Assembly: GCA_023053545.1 (NCBI GenBank)
Contig: JAKZAN010000007.1
Coordinates: 10,478,001-10,542,000, forward strand
Length of the DNA stretch: 64,000 nt
Source of the DNA: Lepidurus packardi
Taxonomy: Eukaryota; Arthropoda; Branchiopoda; Notostraca; Triopsidae
Reading direction: 5' to 3'
Positions 11,786 to 22,534 of the stretch are shown piece after piece; the stretch's first letter is position 1, and each line of letters starts with the position of its first letter. Under the pieces are notes generated by a model. The model saw nothing but the letters and a program-made list of their open reading frames with translations, did no database searches and was not told the origin of the DNA. A program made the translations under genes and the position numbers.

Positions 11786-12399
11786 CTTATATAAACACAA
11801 CAAAACAAAGAATCAATAAATAAATAGAAGATGAAGAAGAAGAAGATCCCTTTCCTGCTTGGAATCTCCTCAAAAAGCAGCTATATAAGAAATGTGGCGG
11901 ATACTATTTTGACAATGTTTAAGCAAGAATGACCTTGGGATCAAACCCAAGAAAAGCTTCAAAACTTTTTGCAAGTTATTGTATACCAGACGAAAAGACT
12001 ATTTTAACTCGGTTTTTCCAAGTATTGTAACTGTGTAAAATAACCTTCCTTCACTTGAATTTCTTTTTGCGTTCAAAACTTTCTTTTTTTAATTTTGTTT
12101 TTAAGATGCGAAAACGTTCTTTCCTCCTCTACCTCTGTGTCTTTCTTTCCGTGCTGTTCCCCCCACCCTGGCACTTTCTTTACACTCTTATGAATCTCTA
12201 TCTTTCTGTTTTTTCCTCTTCTTTTTTGAATTCTAGTCAGTCCTCTCTTCCGTCCAGTGACTCTGACACTCAAAAGGCACTTTCTAACTCTCGCCTTAAG
12301 TTTCAAATGTTCTTTTTTTAGTGCAGAATTGGCCAAAATGAGCTAGTCAGGAACAAGGTGGATGGGAAAAGAAAACTCCTTTTTTTTACTAATAATCCC

Positions 12400-12437
<38 letters not shown>

Positions 12438-12936
12438 TTAATCTTGAAACCAAATTCGCGGTTCTAATGAGGGTAAAAACAAGTTTGGAAGCTAAAAGAG
12501 AAGTTTAGTGGGAATTGTCTAACCGCTTGTGCCTCGGTTTCACAATCCCCGATTCTCTTGTTAGTTTCTTAATGTATCAAAATTAAGAAATTTGCATCAA
12601 AATGAGTGTACAAGTTAACTTGAGTTAGTGTAAGGGGGTAGTTAAAAGATATTCCCTTTGGTTTTGTTTCCTTTTTGCATTTCTTCGTGTGGACAAAACA
12701 GATATAAGCACCTTTTTGGCTCCTTTGTATAACCTGTGCACAGCAATATTAGGTGGTCATTGCTCTCTCCAATAACTCGCAAATTTCCCCATACATAAAG
12801 TGACTGTGAAACGAAATTGGTTTCAGAGAAGGAACTGTTCGTACACCGTATAGCTTTTAGGCGAAATATTTCATGTATTGTACACAGCATATAGAAAAAG
12901 ACAATTTTTGAAGACGTTTTCCAAATGGGGTTCCAT
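11786..12936. other. Convergent intergenic region TMEM47-COPS7
   Basis: Holds the likely TMEM47 polyadenylation signal (AATAAATAAATA near 11815) and a poly(T) run of 30+ nt at about 12402-12433. Open frames on both strands at 12.06-12.34 kb are low-complexity Ser/Phe- or Lys-rich and are not believed to be genes. Confidence 0.5.
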
Positions 12937-14446
12937 TCATTTATTTTGCCAGAATTTAGTGCTGGTGCTCACACGAATGCCTTTACCCTTGACTGACTTT
13001 TTCCCTTTATCTGAAGGAGTCAACAAGTCTGTGCCTATCTCATCCGCGTCCTGCACTTGCGTTTTGAGCGTCTTTTTGATGTTCAGGACTTCTTGCTCAA
13101 TATCAGCCTTGTGTTTGAGATGCTTCTCACGAGCAGTTCCGGCTTGCAGCATCAGACTTTCCACGCTCGTCAAAACGGAATCGCAAGCATCACACCATTG
13201 CTGTAAGGTGTTAACAGCTTGGGTTACGGCCTCCGGGCGAACGTCTCTTCCCAGCGCATAGTCGACTTCCAACAGAGCTTGGCGTTGGTCCAACTTCCCG
13301 TGGATTACATCTGTGAGAGGAGAATAAAGATATTTTGACTCGTAAAAAGTTTTTCTTTTTGGCTCCAAGAAGCCGACTTTTGGCTCAAGTAAATCCATAC
13401 GCAAAAGCAGACGCCACTAAGGACGTATTTCCTATGCTACAACGAGAGAAAATAGACCTTAATAACATCCAAATGACGATAAGGGCGATTTTGCTACGCA
13501 TACGTGGAGAAACCAAGCCTTAGTGACACCACAACGTAATAAGGGCGAATTTTCTATGTTTAACGTTCAGAAACTAAGCCTTAAGGACACTATAACGTAA
13601 TAAGGGTGAAATTTCCATGCTTAGCTGGTAAAAATAGACCTTCGAAACATCAAATGGCTCCTTTCCCAATAATTCAAGGAAAAATTCCGTTTCTTTTAGA
13701 GTAAAAAAAATGAAAAAAATATCGCTAAAATTTCAAAAGAATGAAAAAACTGTTAAATTATCGGATGTGCAACTAGCTTGTTTGAAGCAAAAATTCCAAG
13801 CATAATTTAAATTTCTAAGCGAAAAATATACGTTAGAAGCAACAAAATTGTCCTTTAGGGGGTCGTTTGAGTTTTTTTTTCATATCTTACCAGCATATAT
13901 AGCTTCTATAATGAGATCTTCCAACTCGCGGAGGTTTTTCAAGTCTAAGGCAGCTAAAAGACTTACATATGGGATTTGCTGAGGGAAAAATAATATTTAG
14001 AACAAAACATTTCAAGATTTATGAATATGCTATGGATTTGTTACTTTAGATCTGGTAGCCAAGCTGACTATAGTCAAGTGACGGAGCTTCTGAGTTTGAA
14101 TAGGAGATAATTCGGGTAAATTCTTTGCAGCCTTGTTTTCTAAATAAGTGGTGTAGGTTCCAAAAGCGAAGATTTCCAGCAACGAGTATGTGGCAGCATG
14201 AGGTCCGTCTTCGAGCTAAAGAACAGTGCAGCAATATAGAAAGAATTTAGTCTGGGTACTGGACCTAGAGAGTTAAGATAGTTTTACTTGTTCTATATTC
14301 GGCATATCCAGCAATTCGCCGAATACATAAACTCCAGGAGCGTCTAACGCTTGTCGAACTAACTCACTAGCTGCTGCGCCTTTGGCTGTCTTGGCCAGCA
14401 AAACAAATTGCTCTAGAGGATTCACGGCTGCTGGTTTTTCGGACAT
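12937..14446 (-). CDS. COPS7: COP9 signalosome subunit 7
   Basis: Four coding exons, read right to left: 14446-14288, 14215-14045, 13978-13891, 13310-12937, total about 263 residues (human COPS7B is 264). The start [20 protein letters not shown], the segment [15 protein letters not shown] and the stretch [19 protein letters not shown] are diagnostic. The PCI domain spans roughly residues 20-170, followed by a coiled coil (residues ~190-230) and a Lys-rich tail. In the CSN complex this subunit is part of the PCI scaffold that holds CSN5, the enzyme that removes NEDD8 from cullins. Intron 3 (13311-13890) contains the hairpin array described separately. The gene shares a 491 bp divergent upstream region with DDX42. 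Confidence 0.93.
13414..13660. repeat. Array of TAAGGGCGA...CCTTA hairpin units in COPS7 intron 3
   Basis: About four consecutive 55-65 bp units, each beginning (C/A)TAAGG(G)CGA-TTTCCTATG-like and ending GAAA-(A/G)TAGACCTTA-like, so that each unit can fold back on itself. The same unit appears in an ARAP intron at 26.13-26.79 kb. Confidence 0.6.
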
Positions 14447-14937
14447 TTTTGCAGTAATTAAATACTCGTTTTAACTGTGCTTTTTCACTTGTTATAGTGA
14501 CACTTATCGTGTGCTGCTTTGTTGTTGTGAATGTCTCTAGCGTCGTCAGCAGTAGCCGCTGGGTGACGCTAGCGAACGGAAACGGGGGAAATATTCCAAG
14601 CCCGCCTCCAGGCTATTCCTAAGGTACGGATATCCATGTTTTCAACTGTTTGCGTTTAGAAAGGCACCCGTAGCAGGCTGAGAATATCTATGAGAAATCC
14701 AGCGAACAATTCTTATTAGTGAAATTAGAAAACACAAATTGAAGACAGTAAAGGCGTCAGTGCAAGTACGATTGAACCACATAGATTTGAACTCGAGAAG
14801 GTAAAACTGTTGTTTCAATTATGAGTAAGCTAGAATTACTGCCAACAATAGTGAATTAGTGACTGACTGAACTTGAATGAAGTAAAGTGTTTAATGTTTG
14901 TTTTTCTTGTTTATTAAGGTTTACTGGCCATTTAAAG
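14447..14937. promoter_or_regulatory. Divergent upstream region COPS7/DDX42
   Basis: 491 bp between the two start codons, which point away from each other. It must contain both 5' UTRs and promoters. A TTATTAAG/GTTTACTGG acceptor-like site at 14919-14920 suggests that DDX42 has a non-coding first exon upstream. No TATA box stands out. Confidence 0.5.
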
Positions 14938-17900
14938 ATGAGTTATGGGGGTTTCCGAGGAGGAGGTCGAGGCAGGGGCATAAGCTTCAATCTACAAGGC
15001 TTTAAGAAAGACGTAAGAGGCGTTAGCATTCCTCCTCCGCCAGAAAAAACCGTAAGCAAGCATGGTTATTCAACCATGTCCGCCATTAGCCAGAATGCCT
15101 TGTCTACATCATGGAGTGCGCAAACTAAACAACGCGCCAAGACCGAAGACGATTACTTCAACGACGACGAGGAAGATCTTGCAGCCCATCAACCGTCACC
15201 TTCCATCGCGTATCTGCCCGCTCCTGGCAGTCCAAGCGCTCTAGGAATTGATTCGGATTCCGATGATCCTCTGGACGCCTTTATGGCCGACATTGAGAAG
15301 GCCGCCAAAGCTGACGTCGGCAAAAGCCAAGTTTCGACTGGTCCTAAAGGCCCGAAGGACCTGAAAGGCGTCCGAGACGACATTGAAGACGAAGACGACG
15401 AAGAATCTTACTATCGGTAACCCTTTCAACAAATCTGAATTAAATATTCAATGAAAACCATCAAATAAAAATATTTTGGCTAGCTTTGTCGCCGAAAACC
15501 CACTGGGTGGCAATGGCGATGATTCCGACCTCGAATTAGAGTACGATGAAGACGGAAACCCCATAGCGCCACCCAAATCGAAGCATATAGATCCCTTACC
15601 TCCTTTAGACCACTCCACCATCACGTACTCCGAGTTTACCAAGAACTTTTACATGGAACACGAAGATATCGCCTCGTTAGACGCCTCCAAAGTGGACGAA
15701 CTACGTAAAACAGCTGGGATTAAGGTCACAGGCGTGGCTTCCCCTAAACCGGTCACTAGTTTCGCCCATTTCGGCCTGGAAGAAGGTCTCATGAAGTATA
15801 TTCGCAAGCTAGAGTACACCCAACCCACTCCCATTCAAGTATGCCCATTCAAATCCTTCATTTCACCTGCAAAATCTATTGAATAATCCAATTTCGATGC
15901 TTAGGCGCAAGCTGTACCGGCCGCGCTAGCGGGAAGAGACGTTTTGGGTCTCGCCAAGACGGGTAGTGGCAAAACGGCCGCCTTTTTGTGGCCGATGATC
16001 ACCCATATCATGGATCAACCCCCTTTGAAGCCTGGCGAAGGTCCCATTGGCTTGATCTTAGCTCCTACGAGGGAATTAGCCCAGCAAATCTATAACGAAG
16101 CCCGGAAATTTGGGAAAGTGTACGGCTTACGCGTCGTGTGCTGCTACGGAGGCGGGTCCAAATGGGAGCAATGCAAAGCGTTGGAAGAGGGCGCGGAAGT
16201 GGTGGTAGCAACGCCTGGACGCATGATTGACGTTCTCAAGATCAAAGCGACGAATTTGCAGCGAACCACGTTCTTGGTCTTGGATGAAGCCGATCGCATG
16301 TTTGACATGGGCTTTGGTAACGTATTGTTTCCCTAAAAGATGTCATCCCGCGAGCTGTGCGGTCACGGTGTTTGGTTCTTTAGAGCCCCAAGTCCGCTCC
16401 GTTTGCAACCATGTGAGGCCTGATCGACAAACGCTGCTTTTTAGCGCCACTTTCAAGAAGAAAGTCGAGAAATTGGCGAGGGATGTCTTAACCGACCCGA
16501 TCCGAGTTGTTCAAGTAAACTATTTTATTTATTTTGATTGGATTCTATTCCTTTTTGGAAATATTTAGGATTTTTATATATTTATTTATGATTTTGATAT
16601 ATTTTGATGATATTTTTTTATGTTTCTAATTAGGGAGATGTGGGAGAAGCTAATGCTGACGTCACTCAAGTGGTGAAGTTGTTTGCTATGCCCCAATCGA
16701 AATTCGTTTGGTTATCGGGCAAATTAGTGGAAATGTGTTCCTCTGGAACGGTTCTCATATTCGTAACCAAGAAGGTAAACGTCTCTTTCATGCTTACCAA
16801 GCTTTTGTAACCCTTTGAGGCGGAATAGATGGTATTTTTCTTATTTTTCGGATCCATTTTTGGTTCTTCGTTTTAGGCGAATGCAGAGGAATTATGTGCC
16901 AATTTAAAAGCACGGGAATATAACGCGCTCTTATTACATGGTGATATGGACCAAACGGAGCGAAACAAAGTTATTACAGCGTTCAAGAAACGGGAAGCTG
17001 ATATTTTGGTTGCGACTGACGTTGCAGGTATACATGATCGAAGGGAGTTTTTAGAATTGATGGAATTTTTTTTTGTATTTTAGCGCGTGGTTTGGATATT
17101 CCTCATATTCGCACAGTAGTGAATTATGACGTGGCGCGAGATATTGACACACACACGCATCGTATTGGCCGAACAGGTTCGTTTTTTGGGCTAAGAATCT
17201 AGAAGATCATTGTTGGAATCTTTTTTTAGGTCGAGCTGGGCAAAAGGGAACGGCGTATACGCTTGTTACAACAGGAGATAAGGAATTTGCCGGACATTTG
17301 GTACGGAATTTAGAAGGGGCTAATCAAGAAGTCCCGAAAGAGATCATGGATCTGTCTATGCAGGTAGAGAAATAAACAAAAAAAATCTGGAAAATTCAAA
17401 ATTGATCAAGTCTGTTTCATTTTGTATTTGAAGAGCGCCTGGTTCCGGAAATCCAGATTTTCAGGAGGAAAGGGGAGGGCACCCAATGTAGGGGGCAAAG
17501 GACTCGGTTATACTGGAGGCAGTAATGCCTTTTCTTCCAGTTCATCTGCGTCTTATGTAATTATCTTAAAAAAAACTTGCATGGAATGAATTTTTCGTTA
17601 ATATGAATTTCGTTTTTATGAATTTTTCGTTTTATTTTTTGTATTTTATTTCTGAAGGACGGAAACGCCGGAAAAGCCAAGAGTTTAGGATCAGGAGTAG
17701 GGGCAGGAACGAGTAGGATAGCTACTATCAAATCTGCGTACATGTCTCAGTATAAGAATATGGTAAACTTCTTAACTAAAAAGTTGGAATGATATTTTAA
17801 GGATTTTTTCTTTGTCGAAATTAGTTTTGTTCGGCCTCAAATGCGGCCAATACCATCACTTCCAATATCAGCGGCAATAGTTCGGCTCCACCTGCGCCTC

Positions 17901-17953
17901 CTACAGCCGAAACTGGTTCCGAACGACCGCGAAAGAAAAGTCGATGGGAGTAA
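14938..17953 (+). CDS. DDX42: DEAD-box RNA helicase DDX42
   Basis: Eleven exons in consistent phase: 14938-15416, 15484-15838, 15905-16316, 16384-16514, 16634-16774, 16877-17027, 17084-17176, 17230-17363, 17434-17556, 17658-17762, 17825-17953, about 750 residues. N-terminus is Gly/Arg-rich ([11 protein letters not shown]). Helicase motifs appear in order: PTPIQ (Q), AKTGSGKT (I, ~295-302), PTRELAQQ (Ia), DEAD (II, ~405), SAT (III, ~436), ARGLD (V), HRIGRTGRAG (VI). DDX42-specific features are [40 protein letters not shown] and the C-terminal KKSRWE. It is an ATP-dependent RNA helicase of the U2 snRNP/SF3b assembly step. It is shorter than human (938) because the low-complexity C-terminus is reduced. 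Its 3' end is 150 bp from that of the SWEET gene, tail to tail. Confidence 0.95.
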
Positions 17954-18103
17954 AGTCGACTTTCAAACATGTGTTTTAAGGTAAAATTGTTTGATTTTTT
18001 ATTGTTTTGTGTAACACAACAGTGGTTGTCCATATACATTCAGCACTAGGTGCCAATCACACTTCTTTGCAATTCTTGGGGGGAAAAATCACGGTTCACT
18101 TCC

Positions 18104-19373
18104 TTAAACTGGCAGCTAAAAATATTTAAAAAAAAAAAACATCAAAAGTATTGAATAAAATTTCTTTCCATATCGTTTTTGGGGGGGTAGGGAAAAAACT
18201 TACTAGTGATTTGGACGAAGACGGGTACACGAAGAAAAAACACAACTGGCAGGCTGCAATTAAGCTTCCAATCAAACTTGGAATCTAAGATTAGAATCAG
18301 ATTTGAAAATAAGAATTGTGTTAACTTTAATTTATTTATTTAATAATTTATTTAAAGGAAATAAATATATTAATACCATTAATATATTCATATAATTTAA
18401 TATTAATATAATTTATATTAATATAAATTAAAGGTGTTATATAAATATTTATAAATGTTTCAATTCATTTGAATTTATTGAAAGGTAATTAAATAGATTT
18501 TAATAAACCTTTAAATAAATTAAAATGAAATGAATTAAAATTAACAAAATAGATGGGAATAAAAAGGAATGAATAATAACTCATAAAGTAATAAAAAGGG
18601 GTTCATTTCTAGTGCATTTTTACCTGAACGAACGTGTCGCGTATAGAAATCCCATACAACCACCAGAGGGCATTGACTACTACATTAGCCAGAATAAGAT
18701 GGAAGGGCAAGTTTTCGGTGCTTTTAGAGCGCAGAACATCTCCAAGTGACGCTAAAGGTGCTGCACAAAAGACGATATTGGCTGCGCAACAAAGCAAACC
18801 TAGTCTGTGCTGCGCCGTTTGCTTGTTGGGCTCCCAACTGACGTAGGTACAGGTTAAAAGGATAGTCATTAGGACTATAGTCATCTGGCGCTGGAACGGG
18901 CCCTGATTCAATGAACAATTTGGGGTAAAAATTCAAGTACTTGAGTTTGAATGATAGTTTCAAGTACATTTACTTTGGGAAGGGAATAAATATAGTAGAC
19001 TATGCAGTAAAGGAGCTGTAGAATTAATCCTACGCCATTGACTATCTCCAGGGAAAGATCCTCAAGTATTAAGCCGTAACGCAGCCATAAACCACAACTA
19101 GAAATAAGCAAAAATTAGATGGATTTGTAAAGTTTTTAAATACGTTTTTTTCAAAGGAAAGCGAACCCTAAGACACCCGCTAGGAATGGAACTCCAGATA
19201 TTTGGCCCACGCTTCTGTTCCTTAGGATCAACCGACAGATAACCCTAATTCAAAGCTGTTATATTGTGTTTTAATATTAGATGACTTTTACGGATTTACG
19301 TTCCCGTGAGGAATTGGATGATTGTGCTCACAGTGGCGGTGAAACCAAGGAGGTCTTTGTAGAGCTCCAGCAT
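18104..19373 (-). CDS. SWEET1: SWEET-family sugar transporter (slv-like)
   Basis: Six exons, right to left: 19373-19300, 19244-19167, 19097-18974, 18902-18624, 18284-18204, 18115-18104, about 215 residues (SWEET1 proteins are ~220). Seven hydrophobic segments are visible. The first MtN3 repeat contains TVICRLILRNRSVGQISGVP and WLRYG; the second contains LPFHLILANVVVNALWWLYG and, in exon 5, IPSLIGSLIAACQLCFFFVY, the expected last helix. Without the separate 27-codon exon 5 the protein would lack helix 7. The last exon adds only Leu-Pro-Val and the stop and is the least certain part. SWEETs are facilitative mono/disaccharide carriers in plasma or Golgi membranes. Confidence 0.88.
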
Positions 19374-19440
19374 GTTTTTTTAGTTAAAGTTTCCACGGTT
19401 ATCAGTGCGTTTTGTTCTGCGTGCATTGTTGTGGTGTTTT

Positions 19441-19905
19441 AGCCACGCCTCCAGTATAAAAATAAAAGGTTCCATAAAGACAAAAGGCTCTACTAGCGGA
19501 GTTTCTTTTTCTTCAGTATTCAAGCGGTTTTCAGGCTTTTTAAGTATTATGGAAGGTTATTTGAAAATAGACTAGTAGGCATTTTTTTACAGTACTAAAA
19601 TTAGATAAATTGTATGAAACATGCATTGATTTTACCCCTGAAGAAGTTGAACCATGGTGAAGACGACGTTGTCTTTTAGCCACGCCTCCAAGACAAAAAT
19701 AAGAGGTTCCAAAAGGATAAAAGGCTCTACTAGCTAAATTTCTCTTCGTTCGGTATTCAATCGGTTTTCAGACTTTTACGCTTAATATAAGTTTTATTTT
19801 AAATTAAACTAGTGTAAATCCTTTTTTTAATCTTATTAGTATTAAAATTAGCTATTTTTTATTAAAATTGCATTGATTTGACTCCTAAAGACGCTGAACT
19901 AAACA
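19441..19905. repeat. Two ~238 bp tandem copies upstream of SWEET and RFWD3
   Basis: AGCCACGCCTCCA begins at 19441 and 19679. The copies share AAAAATAA(A/G)AGGTTCCA, AAAGGCTCTACTAGC, GGTATTCAA(G/T)CGGTTTTCA and GCATTGATTT blocks. They lie between two divergent starts (860 bp apart), so they may carry promoter elements (each has a TATAAAAAT- or AAAAATAAG-like block), but they could equally be neutral duplications. Confidence 0.6.
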
Positions 19906-20233
19906 GAAGACCGAAAGCGCATTAAAGTTCGCGGTTCCCGGTTTTCGGTACCGAATCTCATCGCTGGCGGTCCGTAATTCATTAGGATGACACAAGTCCC
20001 CTGTTACGGGTTGGAAGTTGTTTATATATCGTGCTGCTATGGTTCGACAGTGAAATCAATTTACATAAATGGCGATTTAAACTTGAGTAGTAAGCGATTC
20101 TCTTTTGACTTTCTACACTTTTCTTTCTAATGAACAAAGGAAGTGACCTCATTTGGTGACCAAATGGTTCGAATTGCATCTGCTAAGCTAAATAGCTTGG
20201 TCCAACAACCTAGACGTTTCATTGTTGTGGGCA

Positions 20234-22188
20234 ATGGCTGACAGTGAAGATCATGACACTCACCAAAGCGCCCGTCTGCCTGCCCCTCGTCCACCTGATG
20301 AAGACACTAGCCACGAACACTTAAACCTCTCTCCTGTGTTAAGCATTAGGCGAATAAGTAAAACCATACATACACTAAATTCATACATCTTCAGCATCAA
20401 CTTATGTCTTTACCTTAACTTTTAGGATCCTCAGCATCGCAATCCAGGTCTGTAATAGCATCAGAAGGAGAACCATCGCCAAGTAGGGCTATGGTAGAGT
20501 CCAATTCAGTGGACGAAGAGCCGCCTCGGCGAAGACGACGACTTTCCAGCGGGATCGAGCCCGAAATCCTTGTTCCACCCGAGTCATTCCCTAACTTACC
20601 CTCAGTTGAAGTGGTGGAGGAGGAGCCAGAAGACGAGGCACCTAGTGAACCCGTGGCAGGCGGCTTTGTGGCTGAAGAGCAACCTTCCTTTAGTGCTGGT
20701 GATGACGAAGGTCAGCTTTGCCCCATCTGTTTCGAATCGTGGAGCAATTCCGGTGCCCATCGCTTGGCCGCCTTGCGCTGCGGCCACGTGTTCGGCCAAA
20801 GTTGCATCGAGCGCTGGATCGGCAGCGCGGGCAAAGGCGCCCGTTGCCCTCAGTGCAATGCCAACGCCGTCAAACGCGACATCCGTCCTTTATTCGTGCG
20901 CTCGCTCAAAGCCCTCGATACCAGCGAACGCGACCGCGCGCTCGCCGATCTGGACAAAGAACGCCAGCGCCGACGTCATCAAGAGCTAGAGACCAAAAAC
21001 CTGCAATTGCAGGTCTCGTTACGCGAGCAGGAACTCGTGGCCCTGCGCCAGGAACTCCAACAATGCCGCGCGGCCTTATCAGGCGCTTGTTTGGCCGCCA
21101 GCGGCAAAAGTCTGGCGTTACCGTTGAATGCAGGCATGACCATGTCCTTTGTCACCCAAGCCCCGCCTTCAGGGCTGTTAGGCCAGCGCTTAGCGTTGGA
21201 ATCCACTCTCGAAATGTCCAAAGACGGCGGTTGTCGCGTTTTAGCTTACAGCGAATGGCATACCATGCTCCTAGCCTCGCAACCGTCGACCAGCCCTTTA
21301 TTTCCGGGCGTAGGTATCAAAAAGATCAATGCGTTAGAATTCCGTACCGTTCAGTTCGTAAGTATCCATCAGAAAACCATCAGGGACATGAGTTTCAACC
21401 CCGAGAAGAACGATTTGCTATTAACAGTTTCTTTGGACAAGACCGCGAAGCTAACGAACGTTCAAAGTAATGCGGTCGTACAAACGTACGCGGTAGACGC
21501 CCCCTTGTGGAGCTGCGTTTGGAACGCAGATGACTTGAATCAGTTCTTCGTAGGAACCCAGCAGGGCAAAGTACTTTTGTATGACACGCGGCAAGGCAGT
21601 TTGCCGCTGCAAACGTTGGAGGAAATCGGGCAAACGTCGCCCGTGACGGCGTTATCGTACGTAAAAGGGAACTCCGCCGCTGCGTTTAGTCGCGGAGGTT
21701 TATTTCTGCAACGCTTGAATGGGAGTACGTTCTATGAGAATAGGGATGGGCAGTACAGTCCCTTCCCGCTGCCGCTCGAGGGCCCTTTTACCTACATGAC
21801 GGTGGAGCCATCTACCCGCCACTTGTTGGTGTCGGCGAGGCCCAACAACACGCAGCCGTTTGTCCGCCATGTGGTGTGTGAACCGGCCTGGCTGAACGGT
21901 ACGTGTACGTGCAATGTGGTACAAACGATCCGTGCGGGTACGGCGCAGAAGTTATTGACTCGCTCGACGATTTTCGCCATGCCCGGATCGGATACGAGTC
22001 GACTCTTAGTGGCGGCGCATCAGGAATCCGAGAAGAGTATGGTGATCTGGGAAGTGAGTACCGGCCAAGTACTGCAGAAATTCCCGTCAACCGATCCTGT
22101 ATTAGATATTCTGCCCATGAAGTTGAATGGAGAGCATTACTTGGCGTCTTTGACTGAGAAAGTGCTGCGAGTTTACAAATGGAAGTAA
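20234..22188 (+). CDS. RFWD3: E3 ubiquitin ligase RFWD3
   Basis: Two exons, 20234-20357 and 20426-22188, giving about 628 residues (human 774; the shorter length is in the disordered N-terminus). The ATG at 20234 is the first in frame and encodes MADSEDHDTHQSARLPAPRP. An acidic Ser/Glu-rich region is followed by a RING-type finger from Cys~140 (CPICFESW ... LRCGHVFG ... CPQC), a coiled coil (~205-255) and a C-terminal WD40 region with the family signature LLTVSLDKTAKLT, VVQTYAVDAPLWSC and the ending LTEKVLRVYKWK. RFWD3 ubiquitinates RPA and RAD51 at stalled forks in interstrand crosslink repair. Most of the protein is in one long exon, more GC-rich than its surroundings. It converges with ARAP (346 bp between stops). 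Confidence 0.93.
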
Positions 22189-22534
22189 AGAAACGGTGGA
22201 ACTATTTTGAGTTTGTCTTCGGGAAGTCACGAATGGAGCAATGAAAGAAGCATTGTGTGCATTTCTGTATAAAGGAATACAATTTTTTGCAAGGATTTCA
22301 AAAGTAACGTTCTCTTTTTGGTTGGTGAACTCGTTTTTCTCTTTGACGTTTTTCTGGTCCTTTATCACAGCACCGTAAATTGCTCATCTTCTCCTTCCAG
22401 AACCATATTCAAAATTTTCTTTCCAAAACGAAAAACAAGACAACGACATAAACACTGAAATGGTTGGAAGAATGCAATTCTTGTTTTTTTGGGTAGTTTT
22501 CGTTTAAGTAAAACACTGGCGGAAAGGACATTCC

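Noticed and set aside
12055-12336. Ser/Phe-rich (+) and Lys-rich (-) open frames
   Set aside because: They mirror one another across a pyrimidine-rich stretch and have no splice or protein support.
13311-13404. 5' extension [17 protein letters not shown] of the last COPS7 exon
   Set aside because: Intron read-through. A good acceptor (CTCTCACAG) and phase join at 13310.
14046-14234. Minus-strand frame [13 protein letters not shown]...
   Set aside because: Wrong frame of COPS7 exon 2. The frame reading [20 protein letters not shown] matches the family.
16227-16568. Frame continuing past DDX42 exon 3
   Set aside because: Reads through an intron in the wrong frame. The FEPQVRSV junction restores the helicase.
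20570-21470. Long alternative frames inside the RFWD3 exon
   Set aside because: GC-rich exon shadows. The RING and WD40 frame is unambiguous.
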